From Liolophura sinensis (taxonomy: Eukaryota; Mollusca; Polyplacophora; Chitonida; Chitonidae): a DNA stretch of 38,817 nucleotides. The notes under the pieces are model-generated. The model was not told the DNA's origin. It did not search any database and saw only the letters and a program-made list of their open reading frames with translations. Positions within the stretch are counted from its first letter, which is position 1. Each line of letters starts with the position of its first letter. This document shows, in pieces, positions 1 through 11,275 of this stretch. The stretch covers positions 1 through 38,817 of the forward strand of contig NW_027018339.1 of assembly GCF_032854445.1 (NCBI RefSeq). The letters are read 5' to 3'. The position numbers and the translations under genes were made by a program.

Positions 1-40
1 GACAATTGCTGGGTGAGTTAAATGGGCTTAGCCGATAGAT

Positions 41-48
41 TTGACGTC
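41..48. other. TTGACGTC / TTCAGGTC dimorphic site (first example, TTGACGTC form)
   Basis: Units carry either TTGACGTC, which contains GACGTC and most of a CRE-like TGACGTCA, or TTCAGGTC. The TTCAGGTC form is absent from the left region and appears in the middle region and at 33237 and 34337, so it is a good class marker. It also decides reading frame: TTGACGTC contains the TGA that ends the main open frame, and TTCAGGTC removes it. Confidence 0.7.
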
Positions 49-107
49 TTCTGGGCTACCGAAGGGCACATAACTTATAGTCAAAAGTTGAATATAGTAA
101 TGACCAG

Positions 108-113
108 TCGCGA
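108..113. other. Conserved TCGCGA palindrome (first example)
   Basis: TCGCGA within CCAGTCGCGATTG occurs once in every unit I checked and contains two CpGs. Retention of both CpGs across about 70 copies argues against strong CpG decay in this array. The site also gives a single-cut, methylation-informative landmark per unit. Confidence 0.7.
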
Positions 114-292
114 TTGTACAGAGTACAGTGTAGACGATTTCAATTAACAAAAAGACCAGGCAAAATGCAAAAGTGGAAAAACTGTTCCAGTGCTGCTGGT
201 AAGAGGCTATTCCGACGTATTTTGTGACGAGAAATCGAATGGTGCAAACCGCGTTGCTCTCCGACCAATACTTTTGGCTGTCGTGACAATTG

Positions 293-302
293 AATGATCA
301 TT
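293..302. other. Conserved 10-bp palindrome AATGATCATT (first example)
   Basis: AATGATCATT is a perfect palindrome with TGATCA at its core, and CAATTG usually sits just before it. It recurs once per unit in most units. Class-specific forms are AATGATCAAT in a GATCAATGATCAATG context (X units), TTGATCATTG (f units), AATGATAATT (some K units) and AATAATC (17312, 21155). It lies about 12 bp from the CACGTG site. It could be a dimeric protein-binding site, but no function is shown by the sequence alone. Confidence 0.6.
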
Positions 303-313
303 TATGTCATAAT

Positions 314-319
314 CACGTG
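314..319. other. Conserved E-box-like CACGTG (first example)
   Basis: CACGTG follows the anchor palindrome in nearly every unit, including those where the next bases change from CCCAGC to CGTAGA. CACGTG is the core site of the bHLH/bHLH-Zip family (established knowledge). In a repeat this uniform, conservation may only reflect homogenisation, so binding is a possibility rather than a call. Confidence 0.5.
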
Positions 320-1935
320 CCCAGCAACGGCTCTTACTCCATGGAAACCAGGGAAATTTGCAATCTTTCAACAGCTGCCGATGCCTGGCTCAATTCCGCA
401 TCTTTTGGCACCTTATTCATGTGGGTCTGTGGTCAGTTGTACTTTTTTACAGCAGACTGTATCAAGTACCTTGTGTTTTTCACGTACAAATGGTGTGGTT
501 TTTCTACACGTAGATAAAGACATTAAGATTGTCTTGCCTTAGAAGTAAGGCAATTGCTGGGTGAGTTAAATGGCTTAGCCCAAAGATTTGACGTCTTCTG
601 GCTACCGAAGGGCACATAACTTATAGTCAAAAGTTGAATATAGTAATGACCAGTCGCGATTGTACAGAGTACAGTTTAGCCGATTTCAATTAACAAAAAG
701 ACCAAGCAAAAATGCAAAAGTGGAAAAACTGTTCCAGTGCTACTGGTAAGAGGCTAATCCGACGTATTTTGTGACGAGAAATCGAATGGTGCAAACCGCG
801 TTGCTCTCCGACCAATACTTTTGGCTGTAGCGACAGATCAATGATCAATGATGTCATAATCACGTGCCCAGCAACGGCTCTTACTCCATGGAAACCAGGG
901 AAATTTGCAATTTTTTAACAGCTGCCGATGCCTGGCCAAATTCCACATCTTTTGGCACCTTATTCATGTGGGTCAGTGTTTAGTTGTACTTTTTACAGCA
1001 GACTGTATCAAGTACCTTTTGTTTTTTATGTACAAATGGTGTGGTTTTTCTACACGTAGATAAAGACATTGAGATTGTCTTGGACTTAGAAGTAAGACAA
1101 TTGCTGGGTGAGTTAAATGGGCTTAGCCCAAAGATTTGACGTCTTCTGGGCTACCGAAGGGCACATAACTTATAGTCAAAAGTTGAATATAGTAATGACC
1201 AGTCGCGATTGTACAGAGTACAGTGTAGCCGATTTCAATTAACAAAAAGACCAGGTAAAAATGCAAAAGTGGAAAAACTGTTCCAGTGCTACTGGTAAGA
1301 GGCTAATCCGACGTATTTTGTGACGACAAATGGAATGGTGCAAACCGCGTTGCTCTCCGACCAATACTTTTGGCTGTAGTGACAATTGAATGATCATTTA
1401 TGTCATAATCACGTGCCCAGCCAACGGCTCTTACTCCATGAAAACCAGGGAAATTTGCAATTTTTCAACAGCTGCCGATGCCTGGCTCAATTCCGCATCT
1501 TTTGGCACCTTACTGAAGTGGGTCAGTGTTCAGTTGTACTTTTTTCAGCAGACTGTATCAAGTACCTTGTGTTTTTCACGTACAAATGGTGTGGTTTTTC
1601 TACACGTAGATAAAGACATTGAGATTGTCTTGCACATAGAAGTAAGGCAATTGCTGGGTGAGTTAAATGGGATTAGCCCAAAGATTTGACGTCTTCTGGG
1701 CTACCGAAGGGCACATAACTTATAGTCAAAAGTTGAATATAGTAATGACCAGTCGCGATTGTACAGAGTGCAGTGTAGCCGGTTTCAATTAACAAAAAGA
1801 CCAGGCAAAAATGCAAAAGTGGAAAAACTGTTCCAGTGCTGCTGGTAAAGAGGCTATTCCGACGTATTTGTGACGACAAATCGAATGGTGCAAACCGCGT
1901 TGCTCTCCGACCAATACTTTTGGCTGTCGTGACAA

Positions 1936-4131
1936 TTGAATGATCATTTATGTCATAATCACGTGCCCAGCAACGGCTCTTACTCCATGGAAACCAGGGA
2001 AATTTGCAATCTTTCAACAGCTGCCGATGCCTGGCTCAATTCCGCATCTTTTGGCACCTTATTCATGTGGGTCTGTGGTCAGTTGTACTTTTTACAGCAG
2101 ACTGTATCAAGTACCTTGTGTTTTTTACGTACAAATGGTGTGATTTTTCTACACGTAGATAAAGACATTAAGATTGTCTTGCACTTAGAAGTAAGGCAAT
2201 TGCTGGGTGAGTTAAATGGGCTTAGCCCAAAGATTTGACGTCTTCTGGGCTACCGAAGGGCACATAACTTATAGTCAAAAGTTGAATATAGTAATGACCA
2301 GTCGCGATTGTACAGAGTACAGTGTAGCCGATTTCAATTAACAAAAAAGACCAAGCAAAAATGCAAAAGTGGAAAAACTGTTCCAGTGCTACTAGTAAGA
2401 GGCTAATCCGACGTATTTTGTGACGAGAAATCGAATGGTGCAAACCGCGTTGCTCTCCGACCAAAACTTTTGGCTGTAGCGACAGATCAATGATCAATGA
2501 TGTCATAATCACGTGCCCAGCAACGGCTCTTACTCCATGGAAACCAGGGATATTTGCAATTTTTTAACAGCTGCCGATGCCTGGCCCAATTCCACATCTT
2601 TTGGCACCTTATAAATGTGGGTCAGTGTTTAGTTGTACTTTTTACAGCAGACTGTATCAAGTACCTTGTGTTTTTTATGTACAAATGGTGTGGTTTTTCT
2701 ACACGTAGATAAAGACATTGAGATTGTCTTGGACTTAGAAGTAAGACAATTGCTGGGTGAGTTAAATGGGCTTAGCCGATAGATTTGACGTCTTCTGGGC
2801 TACCGAAGGGCACATAACTTATAGTCAAAAGTTGAATATAGTAATGACCAGTCGCGATTGTACAGAGTACAGTGTAGCCGATTTCAATTAACAAAAAGAC
2901 CAGGCAAAAATGCAAAAGTGGAAAACTGTTCCAGTGCTGCTGGTAAGAGGCTAATCCGACGTATTTTGTGACGAGAAATCGAATGGTGCAAACCGCGTTG
3001 CTCTCCGACCAATACTTTTGGCTGTAGTGACAATTGAATGATAATTTATGTCATAATCACGTGCCCAGCAACGGCTCTTACTCCATGGAAACCAGGGAAA
3101 TTTGCAATTTTTCAACAGCTGCCGATGCCTGGCTCTATTCCGCATCTTTTGGCACCTTACTGAAGTGGGTCAGTGTTCAGTTGTACATTTTACAGCAGAC
3201 TGTATCAAGTACCTTGTGGTTTTCACGTACAAATGGTGTGGTTTTTCTACACGTAGATAAAGACATTGAGATTGTCTTGCACATAGAAGTAAGGCAATTG
3301 CTGGGTGAGTTAAATTGGATTGGCCCAAAGATTTGAGGTCTTCTGGGCTACCGAAGGGCACATAACTTATAGTCAAAAGTTGAATATAGTAATGACCAGT
3401 CGCGATTGTACAGAGTGCAGTGTAGCCGGTTTCAATTAACAAAAAGACCAGGCAAAAATGCAAAAGTGGAAAAACTGTTCCAGTGCTGCTGGTAAGAGGC
3501 TAATCCGACGTATTTTGTGACGAGAAATCGAATGGTGCAAACCGCGTTGCTCTCCGACCAATACTTTTGGCTGTAGTGACAATTCAATGATCATTTATGT
3601 CATAATCACGTGCGTAGCAACGGCTCTTACTCCATGAAAACCAGGGAAATTTGCAATTTTTCAACAGCTGCCGATGCCTGGCTCAATTCCGTATTATTTG
3701 GCACCTTACTGAAGTGGGTCAGTGTTCAGTTGTACTTTTTACAGCAGACTGTATCAAGTACCTTGTGTTTTTCACGTACAAATGGTGTGGTTTTTCTACA
3801 CGTAGATAAAGACATTGAGATTGTCTTGCACATAGAAGTAAGGCAATTGCTGGGTGAGTTAAATGGGATTGGCCCAAAGATTTGACGTCTTCTGGCTACC
3901 GAAGGGCACATAACTTATAGTCAAAAGTTGAATATAGTAATGACCAGTCGCGATTGTACAGAGTGCAGTGTAGCCGGTTTCAATTAACAAAAAGACCAGG
4001 CAAAAATGCAAAAGTGGAAAAACTGTTCCAGTGCTGCTGGTAAGAGGCTAATCCGACGTATTTTTGTGACGACAAATCGAATGGTGCAAACCGCGTTGCT
4101 GTCCGACCAATACTTTTGGCTGTCGTGACAA
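1936..4131. repeat. F-X-K-K tetramer (units M4-M7)
   Basis: Anchors are at 1936 (F), 2486 (X), 3034 (K, AATGATAATT anchor and TCTATTCC) and 3583 (K, TTCAATGATC anchor, TGCGTAGCAACGG, GTATTATTTGG). The F-X pair recurs 2196 bp later at 4132-5229 with the same diagnostic TTTTTTACG and CCGATAGA variants, so these two stretches share a four-unit offset. Unit M7 also lacks CCATGG and carries TGCGTAG, which foreshadows the TGCGTAGAAACGG of the b-type units further right. Confidence 0.8.
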
Positions 4132-5229
4132 TTGAATGATCATTTATGTCATAATCACGTGCCCAGCAACGGCTCTTACTCCATGGAAACCAGGGAAATT
4201 TGCAATCTTTCAACAGCTGCCGATGCCTGGCTCAATTCCGCATCTTTTGGCACCTTATTCATGTGGGTCTGTGGTCAGTTGTACTTTTTACAGCAGACTG
4301 TATCAAGTACCTTGTGTTTTTTACGTACAAATGGTGTGGTTTTTCTACACGTAGATAAAGACATTAAGATTGTCTTGCACTTAGAAGTAAGGCAATTGCT
4401 GGGTGAGTTAAATGGGCTTAGCCCAAAGATTTGACGTCTTCTGGGCTACCGAAGGGCACATAACTTATAGTCAAAAGTTGAATATAGTAATGACCAGTCG
4501 CGATTGTACAGAGTACAGTGTAGCCGATTTCAATTAACAAAAAGACGAAGCAAAAATGCAAAAGTGGAAAAACTGTTCCAGTGCTACTAGTAAGAGGCTA
4601 ATCCGACGTATTTTGTGACGAGAAATCGAATGGTGCAAACCGCGTTGCTCTCCGACCAAAACTTTTGGCTGTAGCGACAGATCAATGATCAATGATGTCA
4701 TAATCACGTGCCCAGCAACGGCTCTTACTCCATGGAAACCAGGGATATTTGCAATTTTTTAACAGCTGCCGATGCCTGGCCCAATTCCACATCTTTTGGC
4801 ACCTTATAAATGTGGGTCAGTGTTTAGTTGTACTTTTTACAGCAGACTGTATCAAGTACCTTGTGTTTTTTATGTACAAATGGTGTGGTTTTTCTACACG
4901 TAGATAAAGACATTGAGATTGTCTTGGACTTAGAAGTAAGACAATTGCTGGGTGAGTTAAATGGGCTTAGCCGATAGATTTGACGTCTTCTGGGCTACCG
5001 AAGGGCACATAACTTATAGTCAAAAGTTGAATATAGTAATGACCAGTCGCGATTGTACAGAGTACAGTGTAGCCGATTTCAATTAACAAAAAGACCAGGC
5101 AAAAATGCAAAAGTGGAAAAACTGTTCCAGTGCTGCTGGTAAGAGGCTAATCCGACGTATTTTGTGACGACAATTCGAATGGTGCAAACCGCGTTGCTCT
5201 CCGACCAATACTTTTGGCTGTCGTGACAA
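4132..5229. repeat. F-X dimer (units M8-M9)
   Basis: Anchors are at 4132 (F) and 4681 (X). The pair closely matches M4-M5 at a distance of 2196 bp. From about 4547 onward the sequence also matches that found 2747 bp later, so unit M9 is effectively the start of the five-unit repeat that follows. Confidence 0.8.
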
Positions 5230-7976
5230 TTGAATGATCATTGATGTCATAATCACGTGCCCAGCAACGGCTCTTACTCCATGGAAACCAGGGAAATTTG
5301 CAATCTTTCAACAGCTGCCGATGCCTGGCTCAATTCCGCATCTTTTGGCACCTTATTCATGTGGGTCTGTGGTCAGTTGTACTTTTTACAACAGACTGTG
5401 TCAAGTACCTTGTGTTTTTCACGAACAAATGGTGTGGTTTTTCTACACGTAGATAAAGACATTAAGATTGTCTTGCACTTAGACGTAAGGCAATTGCTGG
5501 GTGAGTTAAATGGGCTTAGCCCAAAGATTTGACGTCTTCTGGGCTACCGAAGGGCACATAACTTATAGTCAAAAGTTGAATATAGTAATGACCAGTCGCG
5601 ATTGTACAGAGTACAGTTTAGCCGATTTCAATTAACAAAAAGACCAAGCAAAAATGCAAAAGTGGAAAAACTGTTCCAGTGCTACTAGTAAGAGGCTAAT
5701 CCGACGTATTTTGTGACGAGAAATCGAATGGTGCAAACCGCGTTGCTCTCCGACCAATACTTTTGGCTGTAGCGACAGATCAATGATCAATGATGTCATA
5801 ATCACGTGCCCAGCAACGGCTCTTACTCCATGGAAACCAGGGATATTTGCAATTTTTTAACAGCTGCCGATGCCTGGCCCAATTCCACATCTTTTGGCAC
5901 CTTATAAATGTGGGTCAGTGTTTAGTTGTACTTTTTACAGCAGACTGTATCAAGTACCTTGTGTTTTTTATGTAAAAATGGTGTGGTTTTTCTACACGTA
6001 GATAAAGACATTGAGATTGTCTTGGACTTAGAAGTAAGACAATTGCTGGGTGAGTGAAATGGGCTTAGCCCAAAGATTTGACGTCTTCTGGGCTACCGAA
6101 GGGCACAGAACTTATAGTCAAAAGTTGAATATAGTAATGACCAGTCGCGATTGTACAGAGTACAGTGTAGCCGATTTCAATTAACAAAAAGACCAGGTAA
6201 AAAATGCAAAACTGGAAAAACTGTTCCAGTGCTACTGGTAAGAGGCTATTCCGACGTATTTTGTGTCGACAAATCGAATGGTGCAAACCGCGTTGCTCTC
6301 CGACCAATACTTTTGGCTGTAGTGACAATTGAATGATAATTTATGTCATAATCACGTGCCCAGCAACGGCTCTTACTCCATGGAAACCAGGGAAATTTGC
6401 AATTTTTCAACAGCTGCCGATGCCTGGCTCAATTCCGCATCTTTTGGCACCTTACTGAAGTGGGTCAGTGTTCAGTTGTACTTTTTACAGCAGACTGTAT
6501 CAAGTACCTTGTGGTTTTCACGTACAAATGGTGTGGTTTTTCTACACGTAGATAAAGACATTGAGATTGTCTTGCACATAGAAGTAAGGCAATTGCTGGG
6601 TGAGTTAAATGGGATTGGCCCAAAGATTTGACGTCTTCTGGGCTACCGAAGGGCACATAACTTATAGTCAAAAGTTGAATATAGTAATGACCAGTCGCGA
6701 TTGTACAGAGTGCAGTGTAGCCGGTTTCAATTAACAAAAAGACCAGGCAAAAATGCAAAAGTGGAAAAACTGTTCCAGTGCTGCTGGTAAGAGGCTAATC
6801 CGAGGCATTTTGTGACGACAAATCGAATGGTGCAAACCGCGTTGCTCTCCGACCAATACTTTTTGGCTGTCGTGACAATTGAATGATCATTTATGTCATA
6901 ATCACGTGCCCAGCAACGGCTCTTACTCCATGGAAACCAGGGAAATTTGCAATTTTTCAACAGCTGCCGATGCCTGGCTCTATTCCGCATCTTTTGGCAC
7001 CTTACTGAAGTGGGTCAGTGTTCAGTTGTAATTTTTACAGCAGACTGTATCAAGTACCTTGTGGTTTTCACGTACAAATGGTGTGGTTTTTCTACACGTA
7101 GATAAAGACATTGAGATTGTCTTGCACATAGAAGTAAGGCAATTGCTGGGTGAGTTAAATGGGCTTAGCCCAAAGATTTGACGTCTTCTGGGCTACCGAA
7201 GGGCACATAACTTATAGTCAAAAGTTGAATATAGTAATGACCAGTCGCGATTGTACAGAGTGCAGTGTAGCCGGTTTCAATTAACAAAAAGACCAAGCAA
7301 AAATGCAAAAGTGGAAAAACTGTTCCAGTGCTACTAGTAAGAGGCTAATCCGACGTATTTTGTGACGAGAAATCGAATGGTGCAAACCGCGTTGCTCTCC
7401 GACCAAAACTTTTGGCTGTAGCGACAGATCAATGATCAATGATGTCATAATCACGTGCCCAGCAACGGCTCTTACTCCATGGAAACCAGGGATATTTGCA
7501 ATTTTTTAACAGCTGCCGATGCCTGGCCCAATTCCACATCTTTTGGCACCTTATAAATGTGGGTCAGTGTTTAGTTGTACTTTTTACAGCAGACTGTATC
7601 AAGTACCTTGTGTTTTTTATGTACAAATGGTGTGGTTTTTCTACACGTAGATAAAGACATTGAGATTGTCTTGGACTTAGAAGTAAGACAATTGCTGGGT
7701 GAGTTAAATGGGCTTAGCCGATAGATTTGACGTCTTCTGGGCTACCGAAGGGCACATAACTTATAGTCAAAAGTTGAATATAGTAATGACCAGTCGCGAT
7801 TGTACAGAGTACAGTGTAGCCGATTTCAATTAACAAAAAGACCAGGCAAAAATGCAAAAGTGGAAAAACTGTTCCAGTGCTGCTGGTAAGAGGCTAATCC
7901 GACGTATTTTGTGACGACAATTCGAATGGTGCAAACCGCGTTGCTCTCCGACCAATACTTTTGGCTGTCGTGACAA
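5230..7976. repeat. 5-unit higher-order repeat F-X-K-K-X, copy 1
   Basis: Anchors are at 5230 (F, with ATTGATGTC, TTACAACAG and TCACGAAC), 5779 (X, with GTAAAAATGG and GTGAGTGAAATGG), 6329 (K, AATGATAATT, CGACAAATCG preceded by GTGT), 6879 (K, TCTATTCC, AGTTGTAATT) and 7428 (X, CCGATAGA). Each private variant recurs 2747 bp downstream in copy 2. Near identity across this offset begins at about 4547 and ends at about 7663 in this copy. The few differences seen include an extra A near 6200 and CGAGGCATT near 6803 against CGACGCATT in copy 2. Confidence 0.92.
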
Positions 7977-10726
7977 TTGAATGATCATTGATGTCATAAT
8001 CACGTGCCCAGCAACGGCTCTTACTCCATGGAAACCAGGGAAATTTGCAATCTTTCAACAGCTGCCGATGCCTGGCTCAATTCCGCATCTTTTGGCACCT
8101 TATTCATGTGGGTCTGTGGTCAGTTGTACTTTTTACAACAGACTGTGTCAAGTACCTTGTGTTTTTCACGAACAAATGGTGTGGTTTTTCTACACGTAGA
8201 TAAAGACATTAAGATTGTCTTGCACTTAGACGTAAGGCAATTGCTGGGTGAGTTAAATGGGCTTAGCCCAAAGATTTGACGTCTTCTGGGCTACCGAAGG
8301 GCACATAACTTATAGTCAAAAGTTGAATATAGTAATGACCAGTCGCGATTGTACAGAGTACAGTTTAGCCGATTTCAATTAACAAAAAGACCAAGCAAAA
8401 ATGCAAAAGTGGAAAAAACTGTTCCAGTGCTACTAGTAAGAGGCTAATCCGACGTATTTTGTGACGAGAAATCGAATGGTGCAAACCGCGTTGCTCTCCG
8501 ACCAATACTTTTGGCTGTAGCGACAGATCAATGATCAATGATGTCATAATCACGTGCCCAGCAACGGCTCTTACTCCATGGAAACCAGGGATATTTGCAA
8601 TTTTTTAACAGCTGCCGATGCCTGGCCCAATTCCACATCTTTTGGCACCTTATAAATGTGGGTCAGTGTTTAGTTGTACTTTTTACAGCAGACTGTATCA
8701 AGTACCTTGTGTTTTTTATGTAAAAATGGTGTGGTTTTTCTACACGTAGATAAAGACATTGAGATTGTCTTGGACTTAGAAGTAAGACAATTGCTGGGTG
8801 AGTGAAATGGGCTTAGCCCAAAGATTTGACGTCTTCTGGGCTACCGAAGGGCACAGAACTTATAGTCAAAAGTTGAATATAGTAATGACCAGTCGCGATT
8901 GTACAGAGTACAGTGTAGCCGATTTCAATTAACAAAAAGACCAGGTAAAAATGCAAAACTGGAAAAACTGTTCCAGTGCTACTGGTAAGAGGCTATTCCG
9001 ACGTATTTTGTGTCGACAAATCGAATGGTGCAAACCGCGTTGCTCTCCGACCAATACTTTTGGCTGTAGTGACAATTGAATGATAATTTATGTCATAATC
9101 ACGTGCCCAGCAACGGCTCTTACTCCATGGAAACCAGGGAAATTTGCAATTTTTCAACAGCTGCCGATGCCTGGCTCAATTCCGCATCTTTTGGCACCTT
9201 ACTGAAGTGGGTCAGTGTTCAGTTGTACTTTTTACAGCAGACTGTATCAAGTACCTTGTGGTTTTCACGTACAAATGGTGTGGTTTTTCTACACGTAGAT
9301 AAAGACATTGAGATTGTCTTGCACATAGAAGTAAGGCAATTGCTGGGTGAGTTAAATGGGATTGGCCCAAAGATTTGACGTCTTCTGGGCTACCGAAGGG
9401 CACATAACTTATAGTCAAAAGTTGAATATAGTAATGACCAGTCGCGATTGTACAGAGTGCAGTGTAGCCGGTTTCAATTAACAAAAAGACCAGGCAAAAA
9501 TGCAAAAGTGGAAAAACTGTTCCAGTGCTGCTGGTAAGAGGCTAATCCGACGCATTTTGTGACGACAAATCGAATGGTGCAAACCGCGTTGCTCTCCGAC
9601 CAATACTTTTTGGCTGTCGTGACAATTGAATGATCATTTATGTCATAATCACGTGCCCAGCAACGGCTCTTACTCCATGGAAACCAGGGAAATTTGCAAT
9701 TTTTCAACAGCTGCCGATGCCTGGCTCTATTCCGCATCTTTTGGCACCTTACTGAAGTGGGTCAGTGTTCAGTTGTAATTTTTACAGCAGACTGTATCAA
9801 GTACCTTGTGGTTTTCACGTACAAATGGTGTGGTTTTTCTACACGTAGATAAAGACATTGAGATTGTCTTGCACATAGAAGTAAGGCAATTGCTGGGTGA
9901 GTTAAATGGGCTTAGCCCAAAGATTTGACGTCTTCTGGGCTACCGAAGGGCACATAACTTATAGTCAAAAGTTGAATATAGTAATGACCAGTCGCGATTG
10001 TACAGAGTGCAGTGTAGCCGGTTTCAATTAACAAAAAGACCAAGCAAAAATGCAAAAGTGGAAAAACTGTTCCAGTGCTACTAGTAAGAGGCTAATCCGA
10101 CGTATTTTGTGACGAGAAATCGAATGGTGCAAACCGCGTTGCTCTCCGACCAATACTTTTGGCTGTAGCGACAGATCAATGATCAATGATGTCATAATCA
10201 CGTGCCCAGCAACGGCTCTTACTCCATGGAAACCAGGGATATTTGCAATTTTTTAACAGCTGCCGATGCCTGCTGGCCCAATTCCACATCTTTTGGCACC
10301 TTATAAATGTGGGTCAGTGTTTAGTTGTACTTTTTACAGCAGACTGTATCAAGTACCTTGTGTTTTTTATGTACAAATGGTGTGGTTTTTCTACACGTAG
10401 ATAAAGACATTAAGATTGTCTTGCACTTAGAAGTAAGGCAATTGCTGGGTGAGTTAAATGGGCTTAGCCCAAAGATTTGACGTCTTATGGGCTACCGAAG
10501 GGCACATAACTTATAGTCAAAAGTTGAATATAGTAATGACCAGTCGCGATTGTACAGAGTACAGTTTAGCCGATTTCAATTAACAAAAAGACCAAGCAAA
10601 AATGCAAAAGTGGAAAACCTGTTCCAGTGCTACTAGTAAGAGGCTAATCCGACGTATTTTGTGACGACAAATCGAATGGTGCAAACCGCGTTGCTCTCCG
10701 ACCAATACTTTTGGCTGTAGCGACAG
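7977..10726. repeat. 5-unit higher-order repeat F-X-K-K-X, copy 2
   Basis: Anchors are at 7977, 8527, 9076, 9626 and 10175, in the same class order as copy 1. Matching to copy 1 fails inside the last X unit at about 10409, where CATTGAG/TTGGACTTA changes to CATTAAG/TTGCACTTA and the unit continues as an F-type tail (CCCAAAG in place of CCGATAGA). That unit also has a 3-bp CTG duplication at about 10270 (GCCTGCTGGCCC), making it 552 bp. Copies 1 and 2 differ at only a handful of sites over 2.7 kb, so this amplification looks recent. Confidence 0.92.
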
Positions 10727-11275
10727 ATCAATGATCAATGATGTCATAATCACGTGCCCAGCAACGGCTCTTACTCCATGGAAACCAGGGATATTTGCAA
10801 TTTTTTAACAGCTGCCGATGCCTGGCCCAATTCCACATCTTTTGGCACCTTATAAATGTGGGTCAGTGTTTAGTTGTACTTTTTACAGCAGACTGTATCA
10901 AGTACCTTGTGTTTTTTATGTACAAATGGTGTGGTTTTTCTACACGTAGATAAAGACATTGAGATTGTCTTGGACTTAGAAGTAAGACAATTGCTGGGTG
11001 AGTGAAATGGGCTGAGCCGATAGATTTGACGTCTTCTGAGCTACCGAAGGGCACATAACTTATAGTCAAAAGTTGAATATAGTAATGACCAGTCGCGATT
11101 GTACAGAGTGCAGTGTAGCCGGTTTCAATTAACAAAAAGACCAGGCAAAAATGCAAAAGTGGAAAAACTCTTCCAGTGCTGCTGGTAAGAGGCTAATCCG
11201 ACGTATTTTGTGACGAGAAATCGAATGGTGCAATCCGCGTTGCTCTCCGACCAATACATTTGCCTGTAGTGACAA
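10727..11275. repeat. Last X-type unit, transition to the middle region
   Basis: This unit (M20) is the last with the TTATAAATG and GGATATTTGC variants anywhere in the window. It has GTGAGTGAAATGG, GGCTGAGCC and GTCTTCTGAGC as private changes. Its end (GCAATCCGCG and ATACATTTGCCTG) is of the type that precedes g units to the right (12340 and 17840). It is therefore a hinge between the F/X/K region and the seven-type region. Confidence 0.8.

Larger units (their letters stand above)
1..289. repeat. Truncated satellite unit at left edge
   Basis: This is the last 289 bases of a unit whose anchor lies outside the window. It begins at ACAATTGCTGGGTGAG and carries the CCGATAGA variant of the segment that usually reads CCCAAAG, the mark of X-type units, so the missing part was probably an X unit. 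It ends with TCGTGACAATTG, the lead-in typical of a following F unit, as also at 4120 and 5220. The array therefore continues to the left. Confidence 0.9.
290..1935. repeat. F-X-K trimer (units M1-M3)
   Basis: Anchors are at 290 (F: TTATTCATG, GTCTGTGG), 837 (X-like: anchor GATCAATGATCAATG but TTATTCATG in place of TTATAAATG) and 1386 (K: TTACTGAAG, GTCAGTG). Unit M2 is an intermediate between the F and X classes. M3 has an extra base in CCCAGCCAACGG and reads CCATGAAAACC, which removes the CCATGG site found in nearly every other unit. Small indels near 540, 570, 600 and 1847-1870 make this stretch slightly irregular (unit lengths 547, 549, 550). Confidence 0.85.

Noticed and set aside
120-140. 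Pol III B-box or tRNA-derived SINE origin (GGTTTCAATTAAC)
   Set aside because: It fails the GGTTCRANYCC consensus at several positions, no A-box lies upstream, and no cloverleaf or poly-A tail is visible.
230-250. CENP-B box-like motif (TTCG on the minus strand at GAAATCGAATGG and at CTACCGAAGGG)
   Set aside because: The required A and CGGG positions of the mammalian CENP-B box are not met in either place, so only the four-base TTCG matches.
690-3460. Inverted pair GCAAAAATGCAAAAG / TTTGCAATTTTT as a hairpin
   Set aside because: The match is about 11 bases with a one-base gap, and the arms lie roughly 220 bp apart in A/T-rich sequence. This is expected by chance.
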